Shown here one piece after another: positions 47,000 to 61,300 of a stretch of 64,000 bases of DNA. A model generated the notes under the pieces. It was not told the origin of the DNA. It did no database searches and saw only the letters and a program-made list of their open reading frames with translations. The stretch covers positions 1 to 64,000 of the forward strand of contig JAKMXF010000029.1 of assembly GCA_024704765.1 (NCBI GenBank), written 5' to 3'. The position numbers and the translations under genes are program-made. This stretch comes from Oopsacas minuta (lineage: Eukaryota; Porifera; Hexactinellida; Lyssacinosida; Leucopsacidae). The first letter of the stretch is position 1; the number at the start of each line of letters is the position of its first letter.

Positions 47000-47199
47000 T
47001 ATATGTGAACGAGCAGAGAAATTCAATAAATTATCACAAATTAAAGATTCTACTGGTGTGCAGTTCATCGAGTTAAAGGGAGCTGTAACCTTAGACTGAT
47101 TTCTAAGTATTCACACAGAAATATGTACACAATTGTCCCTGTACACAATTGTCGCACCAAAATTAAGCACTAAGCTATACACAAGTGTCGTACTTCCAT

Positions 47200-47640
47200 T
47201 AATCTCAATTATTGTTTGTTTGTTTGTCCGTTGTAAAGGAAATAATTTACTGTACGCAAATTTTAAAATTGTAGCATAACTATATATTTATCGTGTTAAG
47301 GAAGTAAATAGAATTCAATGGCACTTCACTAAATATATCGAACATGCTGAATCCGATTTCACACTTTTGGATTAATCATATGTAAATTTATTGTTGTTTT
47401 TATGAATATAAAGTAAACAAATTTGTAAATTTCATAATTGATGTTGATTTTTGATCTCAAAGGCTACAATTCAATAATATATATACCATATACGTATATT
47501 TGTAAATTCCATTCTTCTGAATTATCTATATTATAATACTCAAAGGTGACGTCACTTTGGAGAATAATGGATACCTCAAGGCGCAATGTGCCGAGTTCAT
47601 CGCGAACCAACGAGCCAAAGGCTCATTAATGTAAAATCTA
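47200..47640 (+). repeat. RepB copy with GC-rich hairpin end
   Basis: It has the same order as 38860-39420: tgtttgtttgtttgtccg, ttcactaaatatatcgaaca, gaatataaagtaaacaaatt and a tail with ggcgcaatgtgccgag. Confidence 0.65.
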
Positions 47641-49159
47641 GAAATATTATACTATTAACAGAAAGATTATTTTCTCATATGGGGACTCACTTTTTGCAAA
47701 GTGTTCTGTATCTCTTTTATACCTTCTTTGGAAAGTATATCGTAATCGTGTTTTGGTGGTGCTTATTCGAATTCGTAGCGAACGAATAGTTTCTAAACGA
47801 ACTACAATAGAACTTCCCAAAGTGGGGTGTCCAGGAAACATTCAATCAGTAGTTGCAGGATTACATGTGTACGATATATTCAAATATTCCGCAGTACCAC
47901 TTTTCGAAAGGGTGTGCCGCGTCTAAATCCTTATGTAAGAGTTCGAATAAAATAATAAGCATAATTTCCAAATCTCATGTTGAACTTTTCGCAGTGTGAA
48001 AATATGATTAATCATATGAGAAATGTCTCCACCTAAAAACCAATTGATTTACAGTCAACATTCGCTATCTAGAATAGATCTTTGATTTCCTAGAGGGTTT
48101 GAGTTAACAGATGTTAACCGTGTGGACTGTATTATCGCTGTGAGTGTAAGTAGGAACTAGCATTCACAGCCTGGAAAGCTGGATCAGTTTATCAAACTTG
48201 CAGCTCTAAAAAGGTATAATAATCAAGGGCGGATGCAGGAATATTGTAAAGGAGGGTTGTAGAGCAGATAGCTAATGCATTTACTCTAGGTACCCAAATT
48301 TCCCAATAACCTGATCTGGTTATATGAATTTTAGAGGTTACAACGCCACAAAGCCCTGGATTACTGTGGAATTTGCAAAATCTGTAGTATTGGGAATGCT
48401 AGCAACCCTTGTAGCAACCAGAGGCGCAGCTAGCATTTAAGAGGAAATGCCAGCTACGCTTTTGGATCCACTCCTGATAATATATCCTTAAATTTTCTAT
48501 ACCTGAGGAATTAAGAAAACACTCAAGATTTGACGACAGATTCAGAAACAAACCAATTGGACAAGGATAATTTCTTTTTGGCATTTGTCAGAAATCAGAA
48601 TCAAACTTTCTGGGCCGGTCCTTCCACTAAACTAACCAGAGACAGTAGACTAGGACAGATCGAATTTTGTGCAGTGCGCATGTATATACATACATCACAT
48701 GCGCTGACATGAGTAAGAGGGAAAAACTAAATTATAGAAACATCACTCTTAAGTAATTGTCGAAACAAACATGCATCTTCTCTACCGAATAAACCTTGCT
48801 CCCGCTTATTCATTTTTGCGAAATATTATCTCTCCAAATTGGTTTTAAAAGAATTATGGAACTATACAGCAATTCTGTAATGATTTGCTGAACCCCTTGT
48901 GAACATCAGGCCAATTGTTAATATCAGGTGTCAAAATGTAGTACGCGCTAGGCGCTACCATTTGATAATAAGTGCTGAACCAGAAAAAATATAGAAATTA
49001 AAAATAATATACACATATCAAACATTGTTAATCTTCTGCGAAATTGAACATAAACGCAATAAATAATAACCATACCAATCAGAGTATATAATAACAATAT
49101 TAATATCAAACTATTCTAAATTGGACTAATAATATAGTTCATGTTAGGAAACAAGAAAC

Positions 49160-49165
49160 TTTATT
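49160..49165 (-). promoter_or_regulatory. Candidate polyadenylation signal of the MAN1-like gene
   Basis: AATAAA on the minus strand, about 155 bases past the stop codon at 49320-49322. The position fits the gene; the motif is common by chance in AT-rich DNA. Confidence 0.4.
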
Positions 49166-49319
49166 AAACTTAATTGACTTCAGGATTCATGTTTGAATTG
49201 TAATAAGATAGAGATGGGAATAGGGGGATTTCAAAATTATGTAAAAGAGTGCAGTGGTGGATAACTGAGAATAGATTATACTCGTATGTGAGTGAATCGT
49301 TGTTGATATCCATGGTTGG

Positions 49320-52300
49320 TTACATGGGAGGATAGATTAGTTTTTTGATGGTAGTCAAATTCTGAAAGAGATCGTTGTATTGATCAGATGACATGTATTT
49401 TACTATCAGCATTCTTCCTACACAAGGAATAGTAGATTTAATATATGGTATGTAGAAAATGAATTAGTTGTTGTGCTTTGATAATTATTATTTAGTAGCC
49501 ATAATGAGTATATTCGGTATTATACAGTAATATGATAAATTAGATATAACTTACTTCTGTACCAAGCTCCATGTAGAGCTCTATACGCCCCTGCTGCTGC
49601 ATGTATAGACTCCATCTTAACATAGACGCACCCCTACAAATAAATACACAAGTTGAATAAAAAATAATCATAGACTATAATTTGATATAATAATTCAAAC
49701 TAACAATGTTAGATCTCCTGTCTACGTGAACATCTAGCACTCCTCCGTGAGGAATACACTGGTCTAGAATACAGTACTCTATGTAGTATGAAATGTCACA
49801 ATCCAAAACTCTAAAAATTATTAAGTTATAATATACAATAAATATTTTCTTTTTGACCAGCAACCTAAGTATATAAGTACACCACTCACACAGCCGAATA
49901 ATTAAAATATATCGGCACAGTAAAAACAAAGAAGCATGTAGAAAACAATCAGAACAATCCAAAAGTGCAATTTAATGAAGTTTATTCTAAAGATGCCTAA
50001 TGCTACAATCGCAATATATTCAACAATAAATTATTACACATCATTAGAGATAATATTTTAAATGATAAGCTAGATAGAACACTCACTTGGTTTCATTTTT
50101 GAACACATTCTCCACTCTGAAACATTGAGAAGGAGTTCCGTTGGGTGGAGCCACCTTAGAGTCTACTCCTGGTGGATAGTCGTCTAGAGCTAGAATAATA
50201 CAACGATAATACTAGTATCAGTAGGCTGATGGAAGTAATAAGTAGTACAGACAGACAAATCGGCGCAATTCAACAAGTATCGTATGTAATTATGATATTA
50301 CCTCAAGAACGAGACTCGAAACAAAAGATTATTAGAATATATTATGTCTGCATAGATATATGTGTAGTATTTATTTTAATAGTAAACAAATTGCAAGATT
50401 GTATCATTGACCAATTTAGTAACTTAGGTAAAATAACGAAAATAGAGTATCTAACTACAGAGTACAGACCACACAAATAATAATATTAACATAATTATTA
50501 ACTGAGTTGTTTAATACGTCTTTCAATGAAGACGTATTACGTATAATACGTATTATACGTTCAATCTACAATTTTTGGTGATGAAACTTCTATTAGGCTG
50601 ATATTTCTGCGGTAATTATTTTGCATCAAAACAGTAGTTCTCGAATTGTTAATGAGACATCTCAGCATAGCTAACCAAATTATGTAATACTTGATAATAA
50701 TGTGACGTATACAAGTCTAACAATGTCAAAATCTCATATTTCGAGATTAACCTAGACGTATAATACGTCAAATAGATTACGTACAACGTATTATACGTTA
50801 TACGCGTATTATACAACTTAGATGATTAGTAGATTGATAAATAGATTGTTTACCTCTTCCTTGCCAGCATGACATTCTCTCTTTCACTTCACTACTCTAA
50901 AACGAACTCATTAAACACACATAAATATTAACAAATTATCAGAATATATTCCATAATAGTTGTAGATTTCTAAATTTCTAAATTTTTCATTTATACGTAT
51001 ACGTATATTACAATGTTATACTCACGTCTGTTGGCATTGGTTCTAATTCAATCCATTTCCACACTTCTACATCAGCTCCTTCAATTCTCCTCATCTCATT
51101 CCTAACTCTGCTTTCATTACAACTGATGTAATCTACTGCTTTCCTCCATAGCTTGTATTTAGAAGTTCTATAGAGATTACATTCAATATGGAGTATATTA
51201 TTAACATTATGGCAAAAGTGTGAGAGCATTGCATATTTATTCAGGGCTTAGTGCAAGTATTTTTTATTAATAAACCATATTAAACTGTTGACTAATTATT
51301 AGATGTACCTCCCTAGCTTGATTATAATATAGAGTTAATTATTACAGAATATATGTGTGAGCTAGCTGAATGGGAGAGTTTTTTTTATTTCGGCGCTGAT
51401 TATAGGTATCAAATCATGAAACAAATGAAAGTATTAACACTAAGCAACAATAATGATACTAGATCTTGGATGGAGAGATTGTGTTAGAGCTTATCTGCTC
51501 GTCAGCTAAATCACAGGTAATTAGGTCCGATTAACAGAAATTACTTTCTCATTCGAAGTTTTTCCAATTCTAATAATTTCGTTAACGTGAGACAGTTGTG
51601 TACTCATAGTTTATACTCAAATATACTACCAATAATGTGTATAATAATTATAAGAGACAGAAACAAAGTATCATAAGTAAATATTCTATATAAACTATAC
51701 CTGTCTTTCTCTGGGATAATCTGATCCCTCAGATGAGTGATTAAATGGAATTTAGTTATTCCTCCGTATTGTTTTGTAGCAATATATTCCTTACGTAGAA
51801 TATCTGGAGTGTGACAGCATAAATACGATAATGATATCATCAGAATGAATCATGTTATTATACTTACTGCTAATCTTGTGTATTATGGCAAACATCTCTT
51901 CCAAGTCTCCCATTCTCTTCTGGTGAATGTAATAGAAGATGTAGAGGAAGGTTAGATTCAAGAATAGCACTAAAATGAATATAAATATATTAATCAAATA
52001 AGGTTTATACTAAAATTATCGCAAATACAAGGATAGAATACTTGATTCGAGAGCGAAACTGGGAGGAGGTACATGCAGTCATGCACTATATAATACTTAT
52101 TGAGTATTCGATACATATAGGTGTATAATTGTCCTAGATATAACTGTTTCACTCCCCATCCTTTTTCCAGTACAATGAGGCCTGATTTCTTAAAGGGTAT
52201 CACTACAACTACCATATGACTGTATGAGACAGAAATAATTGTGTTAACATCTGGTTTAGTGATATAATTTGATAAAGGGCATTAGGAATGTTACATACGG

Positions 52301-55300
52301 ACAGAGATACAACAAAAGAACAAATGAATCTAGGAAATGTTAAAGAGAGCTTACTACCTGTCTGTGAGTATTATCAGCAGAATACAATGTGCTGCAAACT
52401 TTACAGGTATCGACATGTGTTTATAAGGAAAAGCAGTTTGATTTCAAATATAATTCAGAGAAACTGTGAATATTTGTCACAGTAGGTTTCTCAGTTATTA
52501 CATTACTAATTATTTCTTAAATATGATGTTAAGTAGTACATTACTATCAGTATATATTGACAAATGTATGTAAATCATATAAGAGATTACAATTCATTAT
52601 AGCAGCCATTGGATAGAAAACGTGTTGATTAGTAACCGGAGAAATAGCACGATAAATAAGTTAGAAGGGACAAACATATGAATATATACTATACGAGCGC
52701 TACGTGGTTGCGAACACTTCTTGCCCACACTCTGGCCTATGACCCTCGAGTACATAAACTCAAAATCTTAAACGTAGCAAACATGATACTGCCATAATCT
52801 TTAAATCTGCTTACTTTATGTCCCCAAAAGTGAACAAATATTTATGAAACGTTGTTTACAATATCATATTCGGACTCGGCATATTCGATTACTCCAGTAT
52901 AGCCGTTAAATGTATGTTTCCTCCCACAATTTTGAAATTTGTTTACTTTATGTACCTAAAAGTTAACAAATATTCTTCAATCATATTGGCTGAGCAGTGG
53001 TTAATAATGTGATTATTCGATAATCCAAGAGGTGATAATGGCGTTATAATTTCGTAGTAGGTGTGAATTTTCGTCCAAGTCTCGAACTTGTCCGAGCCAG
53101 GCCCAAAATATCCCTGTATGCCAAAAATCAGCCTGAGGGTCCTTCAGTTTCTTCAATCAATTCTGGACACAAACATAAATACATAGGTTTTAATAATATA
53201 GATTTGTTATCATAACTATCAGTAATGTTACCAGTAAAGTAGTTATAGGAAATTATCCATAGTAATATTTTTTCATTAGCTAACTTAATACAAATTGACT
53301 GATATAACTATTCAACCAATATATATCCTTGTGGATCGTATAGCCTCGGAAGCGAAGCACATTATATTTCCATAATCAAAAGATAGAAGGAATGAAATCA
53401 GTTACGATACTGTTAACACAATATATTATCGTTAAGAAATCATTTAAATGTTGTGTCAATGCAAGTTTTCACATAATCAACTGAATACTAACATACAGCA
53501 ATCTAATACATGTGTAGCAAGGTTCCACATAGTCCAATGGAGTGATTGTAAAAGGAATCAGCTAGTCAGCCATCAAGACTGTCCTCACTAAACTAGCAAT
53601 TCATAACATGTTATCAGTTTATGCTAATCTGTTACTGCCTGAAATATCTTAGGCGTAGAAGACGGAAACGTTAAACATTCTGAATAATTAACAGAAAATT
53701 AGATGGAAATTAATCGAAAGAAGGATTGGACATCTTACAATTTCAATGAAATCTGTTTGAAATTTGCATTTTAAATCGAAACAACAATTTAGATTCATTA
53801 GGCGTCGCACAGCTGATCAATCTGTACGCCAATTAGGTGTCTATAGATAACAAGCTATATCACCAAATTCTTCGAATAAGATGCATTAATGCTATAAGTT
53901 AAAATATGTTACATTGTAATACGAATTAGAGAGGCGTACCAGGAATAGCAATAGCTCATAACACAGTAATATTGGACAATAAAATCAAGTATCCCGATAC
54001 AACCGTATTGGGATAATATTGAGAAACAATTGATAAATAATTCTTCTGGTTGGGCGAACGAATATTCGAATATTCATACGATTAGAAATTAGAATGATTT
54101 CTCAATCAAAAGTTAAATAGTCTAACTAATCTCCATAGTCAATACTTTAACCAATCCCAATACTCAATACTTTAACTAATCCCCATACTCAATACTTTAA
54201 CCAATCCCCATACTCAATACTTTAACTAATCCCCATACTCAATACTTTAACTAATCCCCATACTCAATACTTTAACTAATCCCAATACTCAATACTTTAA
54301 CTAATCCCCATACTCAATACTTTAACATTATGTGTATTGCAATTGTATGTACATAATACTAATGAATTAAATTTTAGAAATAAGAGAATGCAATACATAA
54401 TTGATTCGGGAATCGGGATGCCCCATTGGAAATAAATAAGTAAATTAGTAGGTATAATTCTATGCTCGAAATAGGGTATAAAATAACTAGAACAATACGA
54501 ATAATTTGATATAGTAATATTACTGTGTAGGAGGAGGTAGACATTTAATTACCAAATGTACTGAAGGACAATGTTATGTAAAATAATATATTCAGACAAA
54601 TAAATTGGATTAAAAAGAGACAATTCCAATTAGCACGAACAAACTAAATCTGTTTGTCAAAATAATAGGAATTTTGTCTAAGAGAGCAAGTTATCTATCA
54701 CAGATTATTAAAAGTAAGTGTAGGAGAATATAGATGGAATATTGCAATTAGCGTGATTCCCATAAATCCTTATAAAATTTACAAATAGTATTAATTAGTT
54801 CAAAGCTTCACTGGCAGTCAGAACCATAAATAATAAGAGAACGGAATAGTGTGTGAAACCTAGTTAGAGTGTGTCGTGATAGAGATTAGATGGTATTACA
54901 CTTAACAACTAACTGATAAATGTAGTATAGAACTAGAGTATGGCCATTAAGGTTACGGATGTAAATTTCGTTAGTGAATGTATCATATATGGATATTTGA
55001 GTATTAGTCAATAGAGATGTTTCAGACAATCAGGAACTCCAATAAATTGGAACAAACCCCTTACAATAAATTCCTTGGATCTTGAAACATTTCCTAGATT
55101 TCCAAGTTCACATCTCTAATATAATAATAATTTCAGGCTGTTATTTGGGAAAAAGGTACGCGCGCGCATACATTAGCAAATATTCCGCTGGATAATCCAG
55201 GGATCCGAGAGGATTGGCAAGTAAGGAAATATCTTATAGCTACAGTACATACCACAAAGAAGATCCAAGATTTTGGAAGTATGTTGAGAAATAAGTTCCG

Positions 55301-58300
55301 CAGAAAAATGCTAAAATGTGGCTTGTTCAGTAATATGGTCAGTGAAATAGAGTAATAATATTAAATATCCAACTTATATGCAAGCTTTTAATGAATTTTC
55401 TTCACACAAGTTGGTATGCATGGTAATGTGACACTGTCTAAAGTAAAAGTGTTGTTCATTCCACTTGTGTTAAAAACTAATCCTCCCACCATAATACTTT
55501 AAACTAACAAGTTTATCTAATTGCATTAACAGATTGCTTACTAGATAATAAACTCAATAATTTAGAATATTTCAATGATATGAGATTTCCAGAAAACAAC
55601 CCATCATTTTAGCCAGAATAATAAAAATTCTATGAAAAATCTTACATAATATACTATCCGTTAACTCAATAGTTTACTAAATACTATTACACTATTGTTA
55701 ATAAGTTAGAGGTAATAATTAAATTTGTTAGAATCACTCACGGGGATATTAATCTTATTGTATGTAAATACATATACAATACACTGTTATGGGGAAAAAA
55801 GCTGTTTGAATTAACGAATATTCGAATTATTGAATGGAGGAATATATATAATAATACCACTCAAGGGAAAAAAATTTGTTTGAATTAGTGTTAGTTCGAA
55901 TTACAGTTGTCGACTGTATTATCTAAACCAAATATCATTCTCAAAAATACAGCTTAGCACTTTCTAAAATGTGATCGAAAAGTTTAAGTGTAATACAGTG
56001 GGTATCGCTTACAATAAGAACCATTGTCTAGAAAACGGTTCTCATATATTATTGTATGTTTGGCTAAATTCCAAGAAGAACTGCTCTATGACTTACTATA
56101 GATACAGCTTGCTAAGCAAAGAATTGCCAAAATAATTTCCAGGCAATTGATAATATTCAAAATGATAATGAAGAAATTCACAAATCGTGATGAATTCAAC
56201 TATTATTAGTTATCACATATCTTACAAGTTTACCCATTGAATTTCAACTTTATGTAGTTGTTCACGACTGAGACATCTAGAACACATTTGAGCATGATTA
56301 GTCAGTAATTCTAACCACAATGACGCAATCAAAATTCGTATCAATTTATGGACAAAATATGGTAAAGATAATTTTAAGGGAGCACCTACCCTCTGATCCC
56401 GCAGTGTAGATGCCGCAATTCACCAGACCTTGACTGTAACTTAGAAATATGTAAAAATATGATTAATTATATGATAAATCGTGTAAATATAGATTTGAAA
56501 TCTACACACCCAATTACCCCTGCAAACATGTTGAAACCTAATCTTTAGCATGCTTTTAATTTTTTAATATAAAGCTCTAAAAATATGATTAATCACCACA
56601 AAGGTGTGAAATTTCACTTTAGAAATAATTCAACCCGAGGTGCTAATCTCTGCCCCAAAATGTATATGTATGCTAATTTTCATATAAATCTGACCGTTAG
56701 ATTTCGTACGGAAGCGCAGACTTACGGACGCACGGACAGACCTAAGGACGTCACACATCGTCTATGCCATTAGGGCATCTCCCTATAGGAGCTGCACTGA
56801 AAAGAAACAAAAAATAACATAACAATTGTTCCACCCGTTTACAGGTTTCCATAGCCTGCATACAGACACATAGGTTATAGACTGGCATGTTGAAACAATG
56901 GTATTTTACAGAATACCTGATAATGGTAACCGGTAGGATGACGCCTGTTATTCTCAGTCTAGTCGACTAAAGCAAAGGTAGAAACATACAGACTAAACAC
57001 AAAGCTTCATAAATGTTCTATGTATGGCTACAGAAGCTAGACAGAAGCTGGAATTTCAACTAAATGTGAGAGTTCAAAATATGAAGAGAATAATATAACA
57101 CAGAATGGGATCAATAATGAGAGAATTATGTATTTAAATGTGACGTCATTGAATCAGACAGTCGCTTGTGAATATAATGATCACATCACTTAAGGCAAGT
57201 TAATAACATTCTGATTGTTAAGAAAAGCCTTACAGAAGGTAATTATGGTTTGTAATATCAGTTATGTAATGAATTGTGTAATACCATATTATTGTCCTCC
57301 ATTCAGTTTATAGTGTAGACTTTATATTATTATTTGAATTACTAAAGTGTTATTTGCTACTTACCGACGCGCAGGGTTGGGACAATCACAATCATAATTG
57401 TGAAATTGTAATGTAATTGTAATTGGAAATATTAGTCTCAAGATTCAATGGTTATACCGCGGTAGTCGAGTATGCTGATTCCAAATTTCGTACTTTCAAG
57501 GTACTTATGTGTAAATAATAGTTGGTCTTAAGAAAAAATTCTAGGCACGAAGTGTCGAGCTACATACGAACACAGAGTGTCCCAAGCCGAGCAACGCAAG
57601 CAAGCGAAGCGGGTCGTTGGGATTAATTGTAATTGAATTTTCCAATTGGGGTAATTGTTCGGTTACTTTTCAATTAGATTTTAATTTTTCATGGGTGTGA
57701 ATACTAAAGAAATTTATGTAATTGTGAATGTCAAATAGAATTATTAATTAGTACTCATTAACAAGGAAGCCAATAATCTTATCTTTATTAATTAATTAGC
57801 AGTTTTGTCATACTTAAATAGCAAAGTTAATTACGTATTGGAATTCGTAATTGTGGGAATCTATATTATTAGATGGATATTTTCGTCTGTTTGTTCGTTG
57901 TCAAAGAAAGGATTTATGGAATGTTGCACCGAATTCGAATTTATTAATTCTGAGATGTCGCATAACTTTGTATTTTAGTGTGAATCAAGAAAGTAAACAG
58001 AATTCAATAAAATTGATAAACCCAACATACTAAATCCGATTTTCACACTTTTGAATTATTCATATGTAAACTTATTTGTTTGTTCTTATGAATGTGAAGT
58101 AAACAAATAGTGTTAATTGATTAATTAATCTATAAAATGGTGGTCTGAGGATCTGGCACACCCATGGCCGATCTGGGGAAAGGATTTTCAAATCCGGTGC
58201 AAATGCCCCGTTTGCTTCCACTCCCCTGGGACCGCCACTGACTGTGACAAGGCGGGCCTTCAAATTGTAAATGAATTAAGTTTCGTTTAATGAACTAACC

Positions 58301-61300
58301 AGCTAGATATTTCCACGTGTAGCAAACTGCACTGTAGAGTGATAAGAAAACTAAGCATTGGATAGGTTTGTAAGGATTGTGAGATATAAGCTTATCCACT
58401 TCTTGATAATAACTAATATTAGATGAATCAGCTCCAATTAAAATCTCTGAATCTTCTCCACTCAGTAAACTAACAATCATAGACGGATAGAGTTAATATA
58501 TTGTATTGTAAAACAGGATATTTTTACAGATCATGTTTGATGACAGCAAATCCGCAGAGTATATAGTATAGTATTGAATATACGAACATACAACCCAATC
58601 TGGATTTGTATTGAATCTAAAGTGAGCTTGCATCTACTATAAATTGCCCGATATTTCTATTGTTAGTTGATAAGATTTGACATTCAAATCCTGTACTTTG
58701 TTGCATGCCATATTTCCAATTAACCATTAAGAGTAATACATTCCTTAAGAACAGCTGTATTAATACTATACTAGCATACAAAATAGCTGCTAATATCATG
58801 TACCAGATCGCTAGCTAAAGTGTGGATTCTCCACACAGCTGTTCTAATTGAATACAGAGTAATAATTATAGGGAGTTTGCTAGGAAGCACGTATGTGTAT
58901 TAAATGTGATTTATCATTGATAAACTTACCTAACACCCCAATGAGGATTGTGTGCAAACAGCCATAGAGAGTGTTCAAATGCTTCCGATAGCTCGTTAAG
59001 ACAAATATAAAATTTGAACTTGGATTCATTCTATAAATATGAAGAAATAGAAATAAATAAATCTTGCAAACGGATAACAACAATTCTCATGTAATGTAAA
59101 CTATACGTAGAGTGGAGCCAAAGAATAAATGACTGTTTGGAAGCAGTTTGCCATTTGTCATAAATCATTTGATAATGATGTAAATGTAATCGAATGCTAG
59201 ACACAAAATATCTAGTATAGTAAATTCTATTTGAGATTTCAAGTTGTAAAGATCCCTAGTGCAAATCTTCAAAATATACGTTTATTGCAATTTGATTCGA
59301 AAGCGCTTTAGCAGAATTTCATACCTTTGAATTAGCATATTTAACCATATGTTCAAAGCAGATGTTTCCGCCGAATGTGGAAACCTATTTACAGTAGAAT
59401 TTGTAATGATAACAACAATTCTTCATGATCAAAGAGAATATAATCAATGGGTTGGATAGTATTTTGGTAATTCTTTGCTTAGTTAGCCGTGCATATAGTA
59501 GGCCATGCTTGGATTGTTAGGATATGTTTACACAATCTGTCTAGACACAATACATAATAAGAGTACGTGATAGACAAAACAAGAGTATTTTGGTATTCGT
59601 AGTTGTCATGAACACTTAACGTATAAACTACACTATGACATGAGATAGTACACAGAGTGCAGCAATAAAAATATTCCATCAATATAAATCAGAGGAATGT
59701 GTACGCTGTTACATACAAATCAGTCCTATATAAATTCCATAGATATGGATTCTAGGCTGGTATATGAGATACAGTGACAGTAGGATAAGACATACCCTTT
59801 CGGGAAACAAAAATTAGCATGTACTATCCAAATAGGGAATGCATTAAAATGTATGGGAACTTTTGGGAGTCGTTCAGGACAGACGAAAGACCTTTGAAAT
59901 TAAATTATTTCCATTTTTGAGTGAGATAATAATAATAATTATTATTATTAGATCATCAGACATACAGTGCGAACCATTAAACAGTAAAGTGATGGGAGAA
60001 AAGTAAATTAGAGACAGGATAAGTTCAAAGAGTTTAAGGATATTTTATATACAAAGGAGGATCAATTTACTGTTGTAGGAGAGATACAACAGTAATGATA
60101 GACATGTCTAGAGTGATAAAGCACATCTTTCAAACAAACTAGGCTAACTAAGATGATATCGATAACCTTTTGTGGATAAATTACATTAAATATTTGCTAG
60201 TAATCTATCAATGAAAACTAACGGATAGAGTTACAAATAATAGCATCCTTATAAGGCAGAGAAATCTGGCATGAATAAATTGGTGATAAAGTTCAACTTC
60301 AAATGTTTATACGAGTCATGTTTCAGCTAGTTAACCTTCAGGGAAAAATAACCCCGACTCTGCGTATAACAGAGGCCGCTTAATGGGATAAGGATAAATA
60401 GATATTTGCTTAACCGGAAGGAGTTTACATATAATAAAAATGCTAATATTGACAAAAGATTACGTCATGATGAAACAGTTTCCAATGTATATTGACATAA
60501 AGATATATGCAGGACCTTATGAATCGGTAGTATACAACCAGGCTGGACTCATGTAGTATATACGTGTATTAGCTTCTAATAATACAGATTTGAGTAACAC
60601 TCAAATTCAGTAAAAAACTCTGAGAATAAGACAGGATTCTAAATTGATCATAGTCCTTAGGCCCTCAAGCTATATTTAGACAAAACCCGAAAATTCAAAA
60701 TTTGATGCTAAGTTTCTTAAAGACAATTTGCATTTTAATTTAGAGTGAATGGATGCACTCAGTCTGTCTCGAATAACTAACGAGTGATTATTGAACAAAT
60801 ATGTTTACTCTATATTATCGAGCTACCTTGTTAGACTTGTCTAGTAAAGCTGACTATACTAAGCTATTAAATAAGGTGAGTTAAATATGCCTATGGTAAC
60901 TAACCAGTCTCCTGCTCAACTGATCTCTACTTAGATGTGCATTAATATAGTTTTTGTATCCACACTCATGATATCCTAATAATAAATAGAATTACTGTTA
61001 AACTATGTAGATAAGAATTAAGAGATGATTCTAATAAGAACAATTAATCCCTCTTCAATATTAGATCTATTGAATGATCGAATTATTTAATAACGTATAG
61101 CTAGACAGCTCTCTATCATTCTATCACACGATAACATAATAATAGTAATATTAATGATGGTACGTACCAGCTTGATTAGATAGGAATATCTCAATTGTTC
61201 TTGCTACTTCTAAGTCTCGTTGTATTGTATGAGTAGTTATACAACACTAGAAGAGAGAGATATTGGTTATATCACTTAGTCCTCAAGTTAGGCAATATGG

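Larger units (their letters stand above)
45400..49150. other. Stretch with repeats but no recognised gene
   Basis: It contains several pogo-like ends (near 45434 and 48056), the complete MITE at 46899-46999, RepB at 47200-47640, a cgaacgaggggtc motif near 45700, and a hAT-like ggcggatgcagga end near 48228. The frame at 46440-46673 starts well but resembles nothing I know and is not supported by its neighbours. Confidence 0.45.
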
